A stretch of 26,456 nt of DNA from JBEKSX01 sp049516635 (GCA_049516635.1 JBEKSX010000037.1:1-26456); one strand, 5' to 3'; positions 1-7,522 are shown, counted from the first letter of the stretch. Notes: generated by a model from the sequence alone, not told the origin. Translations and numbers: made by a program.

Positions 1-737
1 GATTTCGATTGACTTGAAGTATCGGGTTTAAACGTGTGATCTCTGATGATCTGAATAGGAACACTATTAGGTAAGTTCATACATTTCGCTTTTAAAGCCC
101 TATGGAAATTTCGAAATAATAATTCTTCAGCTTGCGGTAATAAATCTTCTGCCAATGCCTTCTGTTCTGGAGTTAATTCGAACAATTCTGTTTGAACAGC
201 TTCATCCTCTTTTTGCAAATATTCTAAATAAGAGATTTCTTGGGTACTTAAAGCTTGGTTTGCAATTCTAAGACTAGCAACTTCTTCAGGGAAATATACT
301 AGAATACAGTCAGGACTATTGTCTGAAAATAATGATTTAATTTGATCAGCATACATTTCTAGAAGAATTCTGAATCTATCATAAACGGATATTTGAATCG
401 CTTCTTCATATTTTTTTGGATCTATTATCTTAATTTGTCTTACATCAATCTTGAACTTGCATTTTAGTATTTCCTCTGTTCCTAAGAACTCAGGATATTT
501 AAGTACATTACTTTCATCAGTAAGAATTGTTGACTGCATTGAGTCAACCCAATCAACGATATCGTCGGTTTGATCTGGAAGAGTAACTAGGCCTAAATTA
601 ATGTTTTTACAATTGCTATAAAAATTAGAATCATAAGGACCGCAACGGGTAAGCAGTGCCTCTCTGATATATGGATGAGTGAAACCGCCAGCAAATTCTA
701 ACTTAGGTTCACTTATTTTACTAATTTCAATCTTCAT
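1..737 (-). CDS. Short prokaryotic Argonaute, N-terminal part (cut by window edge)
   Basis: The minus frame from the ATG at 737 stays open for 245 codons to the window edge, so only the N-terminal half is visible. It starts MKIEISKISEPKLEFAGG, followed by a GPYD segment near residue 35, as short pAgos do (EPxLEFG...GP-D). Further on are a strand ending in LVYFPEEV (about residues 150-160) and a basic stretch with RALKAK and VPIQIIRDHTF near 220-240, consistent with the MID region. In this family the protein lacks an active PIWI nuclease and binds a guide and target with its APAZ partner; the PIWI catalytic positions lie outside the window and cannot be checked. It begins 18 bp after the stop of the SIR2-APAZ gene, with no clear Shine-Dalgarno, so co-transcription is likely. 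The pAgo call rests on remembered family patterns plus the neighbour. Confidence 0.8.
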   Translation of the reverse strand, partial: MKIEISKISEPKLEFAGGFTHPYIREALLTRCGPYDSNFYSNCKNINLGLVTLPDQTDDIVDWVDSMQSTILTDESNVLKYPEFLGTEEILKCKFKIDVRQIKIIDPKKYEEAIQISVYDRFRILLEMYADQIKSLFSDNSPDCILVYFPEEVASLRIANQALSTQEISYLEYLQKEDEAVQTELFELTPEQKALAEDLLPQAEELLFRNFHRALKAKCMNLPNSVPIQIIRDHTFKPDTSSQSK

Positions 738-755
738 TTTAAAAAATAATAATGT

Positions 756-3296
756 TTAATCTAAAATAGGTACTTCACATTCAACATATTTTGCATCTAG
801 CATTAGATCATCTACATCGATACCACCTATGTTAATTGCACTGTCACCCTTACTAAGAAATTTCAACCAGAAATGTAAATCATCATCAACATTTTTGTTT
901 CTATCAAACCTGAATCGAGAAGTAGAGTACTTTCCTCGCAAATAAGATTCCATCGGTGTTTTGCCATCTTTTTTTGTAAACATGTAGATTGGTTTAATGC
1001 TTATACACCACTGTTTGCCCAAATGATCAATTCGAAAAGATATTCCCTCATTTTCATGAAAAGTTCGTCTTTTTGTCTCTCTACGTTTAACGACTGCCCT
1101 AGTTGCCTTTCTATTCATTCTAGATTGATATGTAATTTTGTTTTCTCTTCCCTCTGTTAATAAGAAATAAGCTCTTTTACTTTTATAATCAACAAATAGT
1201 CCTTGTTTTTCAAACTGATAAAGGTAAAACTCCCAATGCTTGATAATCAACCAAGAAAAGCGTTTTTGATTATCCGTGTCTAAAATAAACCTTTCTACGT
1301 TAATTTCCTCAATTTCGTCAAAATCGACAATATTGTTGAAATATTCTTCAAAAATTGACAAATCTACAAAGCTTATTAGTTTCTTATTTCTAACTTCATC
1401 GTGAATATCAGTTATGTAAACCGGTAATATTTCACTATGAGGAAGTAATGGTAAGATTTGTCTGAAAGTTAAAGGTCTTAACGGCATCAGGTAGATTTTA
1501 GTTGGAAGCAATTTGAAAGGCAAAAGATTAGTTATATATAGTTCACTTTTTGAAACTGGTTTGGCTATGTTATTAATTCGGGGTGAGGTTTGGATTGCTT
1601 GTTGAAGAGTACAAACTAATGATGTATTATTATTTAATACCCTAAACAAAGCTTGACCATCATGTTCAGCCATAAAATCAATCACATCAGGCATGCCAGA
1701 GCCAGCCTTATCCATACTTCCCAAACCGAAAAATATATCAGCAATCAACCTATTCCGTATATCAGATAAACCTCTTATTGGTTGAAATGTTAAATCTTCC
1801 TGAAAAACAACTCCATTACAAACCCTTCTCGGTAAACCACCGGGTGTAATAAACTGAATTTCCTTTCCTGTATAGTATTTGATTTTATTAAACTCGCGAA
1901 TACAATAATCTCTATGAACAAACATATTCGTTAACATTTCGGTTATCGCTCTTGGTGAATAAGCTAATCTTTCTTCAGAAGATTTTTCTTTCTTTATTCT
2001 TAAATAAGGGTTATATTTTCTTGAGTCAAAGAATTCAATGAGTTTATTATATTGTTCTATTAGATTTCCGTCAAAAACGATTCTATCTTTATCATCAATT
2101 TCTAATAACGTCTTAACATAGGTAAACGTATTCGTTACATCTTTTCCGAAAATAAGAAAACAAGCAGTTGTTGGAATTAGTCTGTCATCTTTTTTTATCA
2201 AGAAATACTGACCAAATAGCCAATCTTTATACTGCGATGGTTCTACTTTAGCTGTTATAAGCCTTTCAAAATATTTTGTTAATACATTTTTAATTAGATT
2301 TTCATCTAAATCTTCATACCATTTGCCATCCACTAATTTGTCTTCAAATTCAACTTCTGTAATAGGTAATTCGCTCGTGGGTTCAGATAGGCAATATTCT
2401 TCATTTAATTCATCATTTATTCTAGTCATCAATTCATCAAAGCCTTCAATCTCAATGTGCTTAAAATTAGTTCCTATCTTTTCTGCAAGCGTCGACACGT
2501 GATCATTTAACGATTCATCTTTTAAACCGCACCAATATATTCCATTTCTATACTGATTGGATTCTTCGACACCATTTCTTAACAAGTCAATCATAATGGA
2601 CTTTTCAGCTCCTCTATACCCTATGACTATTAAAGGGCAACTGCTTAAGGAAGGTCTTAATAATCTAATTAATTCACTATTTAATTCATTCGTTTCCTCT
2701 TCCAGAATTCTATCAGTGTAGTATTCAACGGCTCCATGCAAGTATACAATTTGGCACTTATGAAATTGATTAAAAACAGATAAATCATCTTTTGTCCTAT
2801 TTATTTCCTTTGGTTTTGGAATTATCGGTTTATGATCTCTAATCGAATCCGCTATAAGTGTATCAAAGTTAGTTGTAAGAATTAAACAACACAATTGTCT
2901 ATATACTATATCTGCGAGAGAATTATATCCTTTACTTATAGGTAGTTTAGCTCTAACCATATCTAATAGAAACTCTTCCCGAAAATTTTGTGGTGTTAAT
3001 AATATCTTCACCACAGTAGGAAACGCTTCGGCAATATTAAGTCTATATTTTTCAAACCAATCTTGATTCTCTAAATAGCTATTCCAATCACTAGCAGGTA
3101 CCCGATCATATGTTCTCCAGTCTTTACCCAGTATACATCTCGTATAATAAGCTTTAACTATTTTAATGACTGCATCCTTTGCTAAAGGAATGCCTGACCT
3201 GAATGATGCACCGGCACCTAGCAACAAAATGGGCCTAGATAAATTACTAGGTCTAAATAATGAAATTAATTCGGGTATATTTCCAGAATTGATCAT
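756..3296 (-). CDS. SIR2 - RecG/Schlafen-like (DHS-like) - APAZ fusion, effector of a short-pAgo defence system
   Basis: This 846-residue protein has three parts. Residues 1-290 are a SIR2-like Rossmann domain with GAGAS (27-31), TTNFD (141-145, supplying the usual Asn) and LHG (186-188, the usual His); the sirtuin zinc cysteines are absent, so it resembles defence NADases rather than deacetylases. Residues about 310-560 match the C-terminal half of RecG-like/Schlafen proteins (COG2865, HATPase_c_4): FLIFG (380), MLTNMFVHRDY (454-464), TPGGLPRR (484) and GSGM (532-535). Residues about 585-846 fit APAZ, with WCISIKPIYMFTKKDG (763-778) and an N-rich stretch before FWLKFL (809-814). In SPARSA systems, the SIR2-APAZ protein forms a complex with short pAgo and depletes NAD when invader nucleic acid is sensed. 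The middle domain makes this protein much longer than simple SIR2-APAZ proteins. The gene looks more AT-rich than the importer operon, suggesting transfer. Role is inferred from domains and neighbour. Confidence 0.85.
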   Translation of the reverse strand: MINSGNIPELISLFRPSNLSRPILLLGAGASFRSGIPLAKDAVIKIVKAYYTRCILGKDWRTYDRVPASDWNSYLENQDWFEKYRLNIAEAFPTVVKILLTPQNFREEFLLDMVRAKLPISKGYNSLADIVYRQLCCLILTTNFDTLIADSIRDHKPIIPKPKEINRTKDDLSVFNQFHKCQIVYLHGAVEYYTDRILEEETNELNSELIRLLRPSLSSCPLIVIGYRGAEKSIMIDLLRNGVEESNQYRNGIYWCGLKDESLNDHVSTLAEKIGTNFKHIEIEGFDELMTRINDELNEEYCLSEPTSELPITEVEFEDKLVDGKWYEDLDENLIKNVLTKYFERLITAKVEPSQYKDWLFGQYFLIKKDDRLIPTTACFLIFGKDVTNTFTYVKTLLEIDDKDRIVFDGNLIEQYNKLIEFFDSRKYNPYLRIKKEKSSEERLAYSPRAITEMLTNMFVHRDYCIREFNKIKYYTGKEIQFITPGGLPRRVCNGVVFQEDLTFQPIRGLSDIRNRLIADIFFGLGSMDKAGSGMPDVIDFMAEHDGQALFRVLNNNTSLVCTLQQAIQTSPRINNIAKPVSKSELYITNLLPFKLLPTKIYLMPLRPLTFRQILPLLPHSEILPVYITDIHDEVRNKKLISFVDLSIFEEYFNNIVDFDEIEEINVERFILDTDNQKRFSWLIIKHWEFYLYQFEKQGLFVDYKSKRAYFLLTEGRENKITYQSRMNRKATRAVVKRRETKRRTFHENEGISFRIDHLGKQWCISIKPIYMFTKKDGKTPMESYLRGKYSTSRFRFDRNKNVDDDLHFWLKFLSKGDSAINIGGIDVDDLMLDAKYVECEVPILD

Positions 3297-3599
3297 AGAT
3301 AATTTATAATAACTAATTTACTCATACCTTTTATTATAAAAAATACTAATTTCATACAAGCGACTATTTTTCTATATATTGTCACTCTTGTTGAGCTTAA
3401 TAAGCAATATAATATCTAGATTCATTAAGTTGTCATTGACCTAATTCGATTCAATCAAAATATGTTTAATCGCTAAGAATCATATCCCCTGCTTTTCACA
3501 GCTATACCTTCCTTTTTGCCTTGATTTTTGCAGATTGTTTTAGTATATTTGTTTTTGTACGTTTGGTATATTCATGCAAAGATACTGCAATAAAAGTTT

Positions 3600-3614
3600 G
3601 TTCTTTACCATTTG
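3600..3614. repeat. Degenerate copy of the GTTCTTTGACATTTTG repeat
   Basis: GTTCTTTACCATTTG resembles the exact 16-bp repeats at 3697 and 4114 and sits immediately before the 81-bp double-hairpin element, so that element is bracketed by an imperfect and a perfect copy. Confidence 0.45.
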
Positions 3615-3615
3615 T

Positions 3616-3696
3616 TGTAGAGACGCCTCGATGCGTGCCCGACGCAGGAGTGGAGGCGTCTCTCTATAGGAGACGACCCACCGGGTCGTCTCTACA
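3616..3696. repeat. 81-bp MITE-like element with 10-bp terminal inverted repeats and two inner hairpins
   Basis: The ends are TGTAGAGACG (3616-3625) and CGTCTCTACA (3687-3696), perfect inverted repeats. The first inner hairpin pairs AGAGACGCCTC (3620-3630) with GAGGCGTCTCT (3653-3663) and contains a nested TGCGT/ACGCA pair (3632-3636 and 3642-3646). The second pairs AGACGACCC (3671-3679) with GGGTCGTCT (3683-3691) over a 3-base loop. It is more GC-rich than its surroundings. The structure fits a small non-autonomous mobile or REP-like element; the reading frame running through it on the plus strand (3521-3751) is not believable as a gene. Confidence 0.75.
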
Positions 3697-3712
3697 GTTC
3701 TTTGACATTTTG
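3697..3712 (+). repeat. 16-bp direct repeat, copy 1 (GTTCTTTGACATTTTG)
   Basis: Identical to 4114-4129. It abuts the right end of the 81-bp element. It contains TTGACA, so it could carry a -35-like box, but no matching -10 was established. Confidence 0.75.
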
Positions 3713-3736
3713 GCAAAATCAGTTCTTCCGAAAGGC

Positions 3737-3832
3737 TTTAAGTTACCCTAACTTAAATTTTCAAAAAATGGCGATTACTGAATATATTAGCATCATTTTT
3801 GGTCAAGGGGTAACTTAAGTTACCCCCACCCC
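3737..3832 (+). repeat. Palindromic module A
   Basis: The module opens with TTTAAGTTA-ccc-TAACTTAAA (3737-3757), carries AAAAAATGGCGATT (3763-3776), and closes with the perfect 20-bp palindrome GGGGTAACTTAAGTTACCCC (3807-3826) running into a CCCCCACCCCC tract. The ATG at 3768 opens a 16-codon frame (starting MAITEY) that stops inside the closing palindrome. The same order of parts recurs in module B. Confidence 0.65.
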
Positions 3833-3953
3833 CTATGTTTATCAAACTCTGTGAAAACAATTAGTTAGTTTATTCAACAAAAGTTTTTTGGTATCTAAAA
3901 AGTGATTAAAATATGCTGCATATCAAGAATCGGAGAGGGTAGGTGCAAAAAAC

Positions 3954-4044
3954 ATTACTAAGTAATCATTACTTAAGTAATGAAAAAATGGCGATTTTGA
4001 GCTTCCTGATTACTTGTGATTACTTCAGTAATGGGGGTGGGTAG
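3954..4044 (+). repeat. Palindromic module B
   Basis: The module opens with ATTACT-a-AGTAAT (3954-3966) and the perfect palindrome CATTACTTAAGTAATG (3967-3982), then AAAAAATGGCGATT (3983-3996), and closes with ATTACT-tc-AGTAAT (4019-4032) followed by GGGGGTGGG. The ATG at 3988 opens an 18-codon frame (starting MAILSF, ending NGGG) that stops just past the G-tract. Palindrome, ATGGCGATT core, palindrome and G/C-tract follow each other as in module A, although the palindromes themselves differ in sequence. Confidence 0.65.
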
Positions 4045-4113
4045 GCAATAAATTTAAATTTTAAAAATATAAATTTCAAAATTGCAGTTTTAGATAGACT
4101 TCAGAATTTGCAC

Positions 4114-4129
4114 GTTCTTTGACATTTTG
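4114..4129 (+). repeat. 16-bp direct repeat, copy 2 (GTTCTTTGACATTTTG)
   Basis: Exact second copy of 3697-3712. Together the copies enclose about 400 bp that contain both palindromic modules, so they may mark the ends of one inserted segment or be paired regulatory sequences. Confidence 0.75.
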
Positions 4130-4156
4130 ATGATCGGTATTAACAAATAAAAATGG

Positions 4157-4176
4157 ATTCCCACCTTCGTGGGAAT
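4157..4176. repeat. REP-like hairpin; possible terminator of the importer operon
   Basis: ATTCCCAC-cttc-GTGGGAAT is a perfect 8-bp stem with a 4-base loop. With its flanks it matches the widespread intergenic palindrome that translates as IPTKVGIH. It lies 20 bp past the stop of the last importer gene and could stop or stabilise that transcript, although no U-run follows on the minus strand. Confidence 0.65.
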
Positions 4177-4196
4177 GACATTGGATAGGATATTAC

Positions 4197-5204
4197 TTAC
4201 GCATCCACGTAGGGACAGGCGGCGTAGTGCTCGCCGGTTTTCTTTTCCAGCGGCGGGACTTCGAGTGCACACTCTGCTCTTGCAATAGGACATCTCGTCC
4301 TGAATCCGCAGCCGCTGGGTTTCCTGAGCGGAGTGGGTACATCTCCTGTAAGCAGAATTCTCTTTTTATCTTTGCTCTTTAGATTGGGCAGCGGTACTGC
4401 CGAGAGCAATGCTTTGCTGTAAGGATGAATTGGGTGGTGATAAACGTCTTTGCCGTCACCTATCTCCACAATATTGCCGAGATACATAACAGCAATACGA
4501 GAGCTAATATGCTCGACAACGGAGAGATCATGCGCAACAAAAAGCAGTGACAGATCGAACTCGCTCTGCAGTTCCTGAAGCAGGTTAATTACCTGAGCTT
4601 GAATAGAAACATCGAGAGCGGAAACCGGTTCATCGGCAATGATGATCCTCGGGTTCGTGGCAAGAGCGCGGGCAATGCCTATTCTCTGTCTCTGTCCGCC
4701 CGAAAATTCATGGGGGTAACGCTTGGATTGTTCCGCCTGCAGACCTACTTTATCGAGCAGCCATGCTACACGTTCATCGCGTTCTTTCTTATTCATTTTC
4801 GTGTGGTAGAGAAGCGGCTCCTCGACGATCTGTCCGACAGACATTCTTGCATTCAGCGAAGAGTACGGATCCTGAAATATTATCTGCATGTAACCGCGAT
4901 ATTTTCTGATCTGTTTCCTGTTCAGCTTGAGGAGGTCTATTTCACCGTTATCTGTTCTTAGCCAGATCTCGCCCGTTATAACGGTATCGGGAGTAGAGAA
5001 TTTCAATACGTTGATTATCGCTTTGGCAACGGTCGATTTCCCGCATCCGGACTCACCGACCAGGCCAAGTGTTTCGCCTTTCACTATCTCAAGGTCAATT
5101 CCGTCGACAGCTTTGATATCGGCTATCTTTCGCAGGAATAAACCGCCCGTGAGGGGAAATTTTACCTTTAAATTTTTTATCTCTAATATATTCTGTGGCT
5201 GCAT
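4197..5204 (-). CDS. Peptide ABC transporter ATP-binding protein, OppF/DppF-like
   Basis: A 335-residue ATPase that powers import of peptides together with the OppD-like subunit. Walker A is GESGCGKS (50-57), the Q-loop follows IIFQDP (about 108-113), the signature is FSGGQ (167-171), Walker B is IIIADEP (187-193) and the switch His is H225. The C-terminal oligopeptide-transporter extension is present, including HPIHPYSKALLSAVP and the Cys-rich tail (CGFRTRC...C...C). Length is normal. It is the last gene of the five-gene minus-strand operon. The 114-bp gap from the OppD-like gene is filled mainly by an inverted-repeat element that may have inserted within the operon. In Escherichia coli YejF the two ATPase halves are fused; here they are separate. 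Confidence 0.93.
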   Translation of the reverse strand: MQPQNILEIKNLKVKFPLTGGLFLRKIADIKAVDGIDLEIVKGETLGLVGESGCGKSTVAKAIINVLKFSTPDTVITGEIWLRTDNGEIDLLKLNRKQIRKYRGYMQIIFQDPYSSLNARMSVGQIVEEPLLYHTKMNKKERDERVAWLLDKVGLQAEQSKRYPHEFSGGQRQRIGIARALATNPRIIIADEPVSALDVSIQAQVINLLQELQSEFDLSLLFVAHDLSVVEHISSRIAVMYLGNIVEIGDGKDVYHHPIHPYSKALLSAVPLPNLKSKDKKRILLTGDVPTPLRKPSGCGFRTRCPIARAECALEVPPLEKKTGEHYAACPYVDA

Positions 5205-5229
5205 CTGTTAACGTAAAATTTTCAAATTG

Positions 5230-5309
5230 TGTCATTCTGAGGGAACGAAGTGACCGAAGAATCTCATCGTAAGTTCAAGTATAGATTCTTCGCTGCGCTC
5301 AGAATGACA
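5230..5309. repeat. 80-bp intergenic inverted-repeat element
   Basis: TGTCATTCTGA (5230-5240) and TCAGAATGACA (5299-5309) are perfect 11-bp terminal inverted repeats. Nested inside, GAAGAATCT (5256-5264) pairs with AGATTCTTC (5283-5291). This wording is familiar as a widespread intergenic repeat in environmental genomes. It sits between the two ATPase genes of the importer operon and could form a long hairpin in the operon transcript. Confidence 0.75.
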
Positions 5310-5318
5310 ATATCGTAA

Positions 5319-6344
5319 TTAGAACAAATGACATCTAACAAAATGACCGGGATTCATTTCCTTCAGATCTGGTTCTATGGTCCAGCACTTATCCATCACT
5401 TTCGAACATCTCGTACAGAATTTGCACCCGACAGGGAGTTCTAGAATATGAGGGATGATGCCCGGTATAGCTTTCAGCTTGCCCTGTGTTTCATTGTATG
5501 GATCAGGAAGCGATTCGAGCAGTCCTATTGTGTACGGGTGAAGTTCTTTTTCGAATATATCCTGTGCAGTACCATACTCCTGTATCTTTCCTCCATACAT
5601 AACTATTACACGCTGGCAAAGCTCGGCAACAACACCGAGGTTATGGGTTATCAAAAGTATCGCGGCTTCCTTCCTCTCATTCTTCAATTTAAGCATAAGG
5701 TCGAGAATCTGTGCCTGTATGGTAACATCGAGAGCCGTTGTCGGCTCATCGGCAATGAGCAAGGAAGGGTTGCATGCAAGTGCCATTGCTATCATAACTC
5801 TTTGCCTCATGCCCCCGCTGAAATGATGCGGATAATCTTTCATCCTTTTTTCAGCATCAGGAATACCGACCAGCTCCAGCATATCGACCGAGCGTTTATG
5901 CGCCTCTACTCTGGAAACATCTTCGTGCGCCAGTATTACTTCGTTCAGCTGGGAACCTATTCTCATCACTGGATTCAGAGATGTCATCGGTTCCTGGAAA
6001 ATCATGGCAATCTCATAACCGCGGTATTTCTTCATCTCTTCATAGGATAGTTTAAGCAGGTCAACGCCTTTGTAAATGACCTGACCGCCCTCAATCTTAC
6101 CGGGAGGATCAGGTACCAGTCGGTTGATGGAATATGCTGTAACGGATTTGCCCGAACCTGATTCTCCTACTATACCGAGCACTTCGCCTTCGAAGATATC
6201 GAAGCTTACATCATCGACAGCTTTTGCGGGAACGAGTTTTTGATATTTTTTACTTCGAGCTTCTTCCTCATGAAGCACTTTCTCGGTTGCTTCGACGTAG
6301 AAGTATGTTTTAAGGTTTTTTATTTCAACTAATTTTTTGTTCAT
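5319..6344 (-). CDS. Peptide ABC transporter ATP-binding protein, OppD/DppD-like
   Basis: A 341-residue ATPase. Walker A is GESGSGKS (60-67), the Q-loop is in MIFQEPMTSLNP (about 114-125), the signature is FSGGM (175-179), Walker B is LLIADEP (195-201) and the switch His is H234. The C-terminal peptide-transporter extension ends in a Cys-containing tail (CKFCTRC, then two more Cys). A charged stretch at about residues 18-40 (TEKVLHEEEARSKKYQK) is inserted before the usual AVDDVSF strand and is slightly unusual. It lies between the YejE-like permease gene (39 bp upstream) and the OppF-like ATPase. With its partner it would form the nucleotide-binding dimer on the cytoplasmic face. Confidence 0.93.
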   Translation of the reverse strand: MNKKLVEIKNLKTYFYVEATEKVLHEEEARSKKYQKLVPAKAVDDVSFDIFEGEVLGIVGESGSGKSVTAYSINRLVPDPPGKIEGGQVIYKGVDLLKLSYEEMKKYRGYEIAMIFQEPMTSLNPVMRIGSQLNEVILAHEDVSRVEAHKRSVDMLELVGIPDAEKRMKDYPHHFSGGMRQRVMIAMALACNPSLLIADEPTTALDVTIQAQILDLMLKLKNERKEAAILLITHNLGVVAELCQRVIVMYGGKIQEYGTAQDIFEKELHPYTIGLLESLPDPYNETQGKLKAIPGIIPHILELPVGCKFCTRCSKVMDKCWTIEPDLKEMNPGHFVRCHLF

Positions 6345-6383
6345 TAACTAATTTCGATAACTATAATATAACTCAGATAAACA

Positions 6384-7475
6384 TTACCTTAATCTTGAAT
6401 ACACTTTCGGATCGAATGCTTCTCTTACGGCTTCTCCGATGAACACGATGCAAAGCAGAGTAAGAAATTCAGCTCCCAAAGGACAGGCAACCAGCCACCA
6501 GTTCTCGATGTTCGTCATTCCCTGGCTGATGAGCTGTCCCCAGCTCGGTGTAGGGGGCGGAAGCCCGAATCCGAGGAAGTCGAGTGCTACAAGAGAGCTT
6601 ACAAGCCCCACTATTTCAAACGGGGCGAAAGAAATAACGGGAGTCAGAGAATTCGGAAGGATATGTTTGAAAATAATTTTCTTATTGGAGGCACCCATTG
6701 CTACGGCAGCTGAAACGTAATCGCGGGCTTTTTCCCTGTAGAATTCTCCCCTGATATAATATGTCAAAGTCATCCAGCCGAAGGCGGTCATAATGAATGT
6801 AAGGAGGATAAAATTCGGCTGAACGATAGAACTGATTATGATTATTACATACAGGAAAGGAAGAGTTGACCAGATTTCTATCAGTCTCTGGGTTAGTATA
6901 TCAACCCAACCGCCGAAAAATCCCAGCATGGCTCCTATAGAAACGCCGATGAGATATGAGAAGAACGTTACAACCAGAGCGAATGATATAGAAATATTGA
7001 ATCCATACACAAGCCGTGCAAATACATCCCTTGCCCTATCATCCGTTCCGAATATGTGCTGCCATGAAGGATGATGAGGAGGAGTGCCTTCGGTCTCTTC
7101 AAGAAGATTCTCATTCGGGTGGTAAGGATAAAGAGGCATCAAGACCCAATTATCGCTGTTGTCTTCCTGGAACTGTTTTTTCAGCATACGGTAATTTGCT
7201 TCGCCTGCCCTATCCTGTCCAAAAAAGCTGGCTTCGTAATATTTGAAGATCGGGAAATAATAATTCCCATTATATTTCACAATTAACGCATCTTTATTTA
7301 CAAATACAGGAAGGATAAAAGACAGAGCATACAGGATAATAATTATTATGAAAGAATAGTAACCGCGTTTAAGGGATTTGAATTTTCTCAACCTTTTCTT
7401 GAACAGTGAGGTGGAGATAATCTTTTCCGGTTTTTTCTCTACTCCAGATGGTTTTTTGTCTACAGTATCGGTCAT
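6384..7475 (-). CDS. yejE: Peptide ABC transporter permease, YejE-like
   Basis: A 363-residue inner-membrane permease of the OppC/DppC class. After a basic cytoplasmic start, TM1 lies at about 40-58. A large periplasmic segment follows (about 60-150) with VKYNGNYYFPIFKYYEASFFG, the hallmark that separates YejE from ordinary OppC, and GTDDRARDVFARLVYG just before the BPD_transp_1 core. Five further helices follow. The coupling (EAA) loop reads AAVAMGASNKKIIFKHILPN, which contacts an ATPase subunit, and the C-terminus ends with FIGEAVREAFDPK, as in YejE. It starts 47 bp after the YejB-like gene. In enterobacteria YejABEF imports peptides, including peptide antibiotics; substrate here is unknown. 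Confidence 0.9.
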   Translation of the reverse strand: MTDTVDKKPSGVEKKPEKIISTSLFKKRLRKFKSLKRGYYSFIIIIILYALSFILPVFVNKDALIVKYNGNYYFPIFKYYEASFFGQDRAGEANYRMLKKQFQEDNSDNWVLMPLYPYHPNENLLEETEGTPPHHPSWQHIFGTDDRARDVFARLVYGFNISISFALVVTFFSYLIGVSIGAMLGFFGGWVDILTQRLIEIWSTLPFLYVIIIISSIVQPNFILLTFIMTAFGWMTLTYYIRGEFYREKARDYVSAAVAMGASNKKIIFKHILPNSLTPVISFAPFEIVGLVSSLVALDFLGFGLPPPTPSWGQLISQGMTNIENWWLVACPLGAEFLTLLCIVFIGEAVREAFDPKVYSRLR

Positions 7476-7522
7476 GAAAGAAATAAATTTTTATAAAACA
7501 CTTTTCAAAGAATAATTATATA

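Larger units (their letters stand above)
3297..4196. other. Repeat-rich intergenic region upstream of the pAgo operon
   Basis: No convincing gene lies in these 900 bp. From 3297 to about 3520 the sequence is very AT-rich and should hold the promoter of the SIR2-APAZ operon. On the minus strand a TATAAT lies 15 bp after a TTGTAT (about 3334-3360), a spacing shorter than ideal. A TATCTTTGC on the minus strand at 3576-3584 resembles the Bacteroidota -7 box (TAnnTTTG) but is followed by no obvious gene. The rest is made of repeats listed separately. Confidence 0.6.

Noticed and set aside
756..3296. Reading the SIR2 protein as a sirtuin deacetylase
   Set aside because: The zinc-binding cysteines of sirtuins are absent, and the APAZ domain and pAgo neighbour point to a defence NADase.
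3521..3751. Plus-strand frame of 76 codons
   Set aside because: Its middle is the translation of the 81-bp double-hairpin element and it has no recognisable protein feature.
3737..4044. CRISPR array or retron non-coding RNA
   Set aside because: There are only two modules with differing palindromes and no regular repeat-spacer spacing, and no cas or reverse transcriptase gene is present.
4090..4293. Minus-strand frame of 67 codons containing IPTKVGIH
   Set aside because: IPTKVGIH is the usual artefact from translating a REP-like palindrome; the frame also overlaps the end of the OppF-like gene.
5448..6050. Plus-strand frame of 200 codons
   Set aside because: It lies antisense to the OppD-like ATPase gene, which has all its catalytic motifs; the antisense product has no motif.
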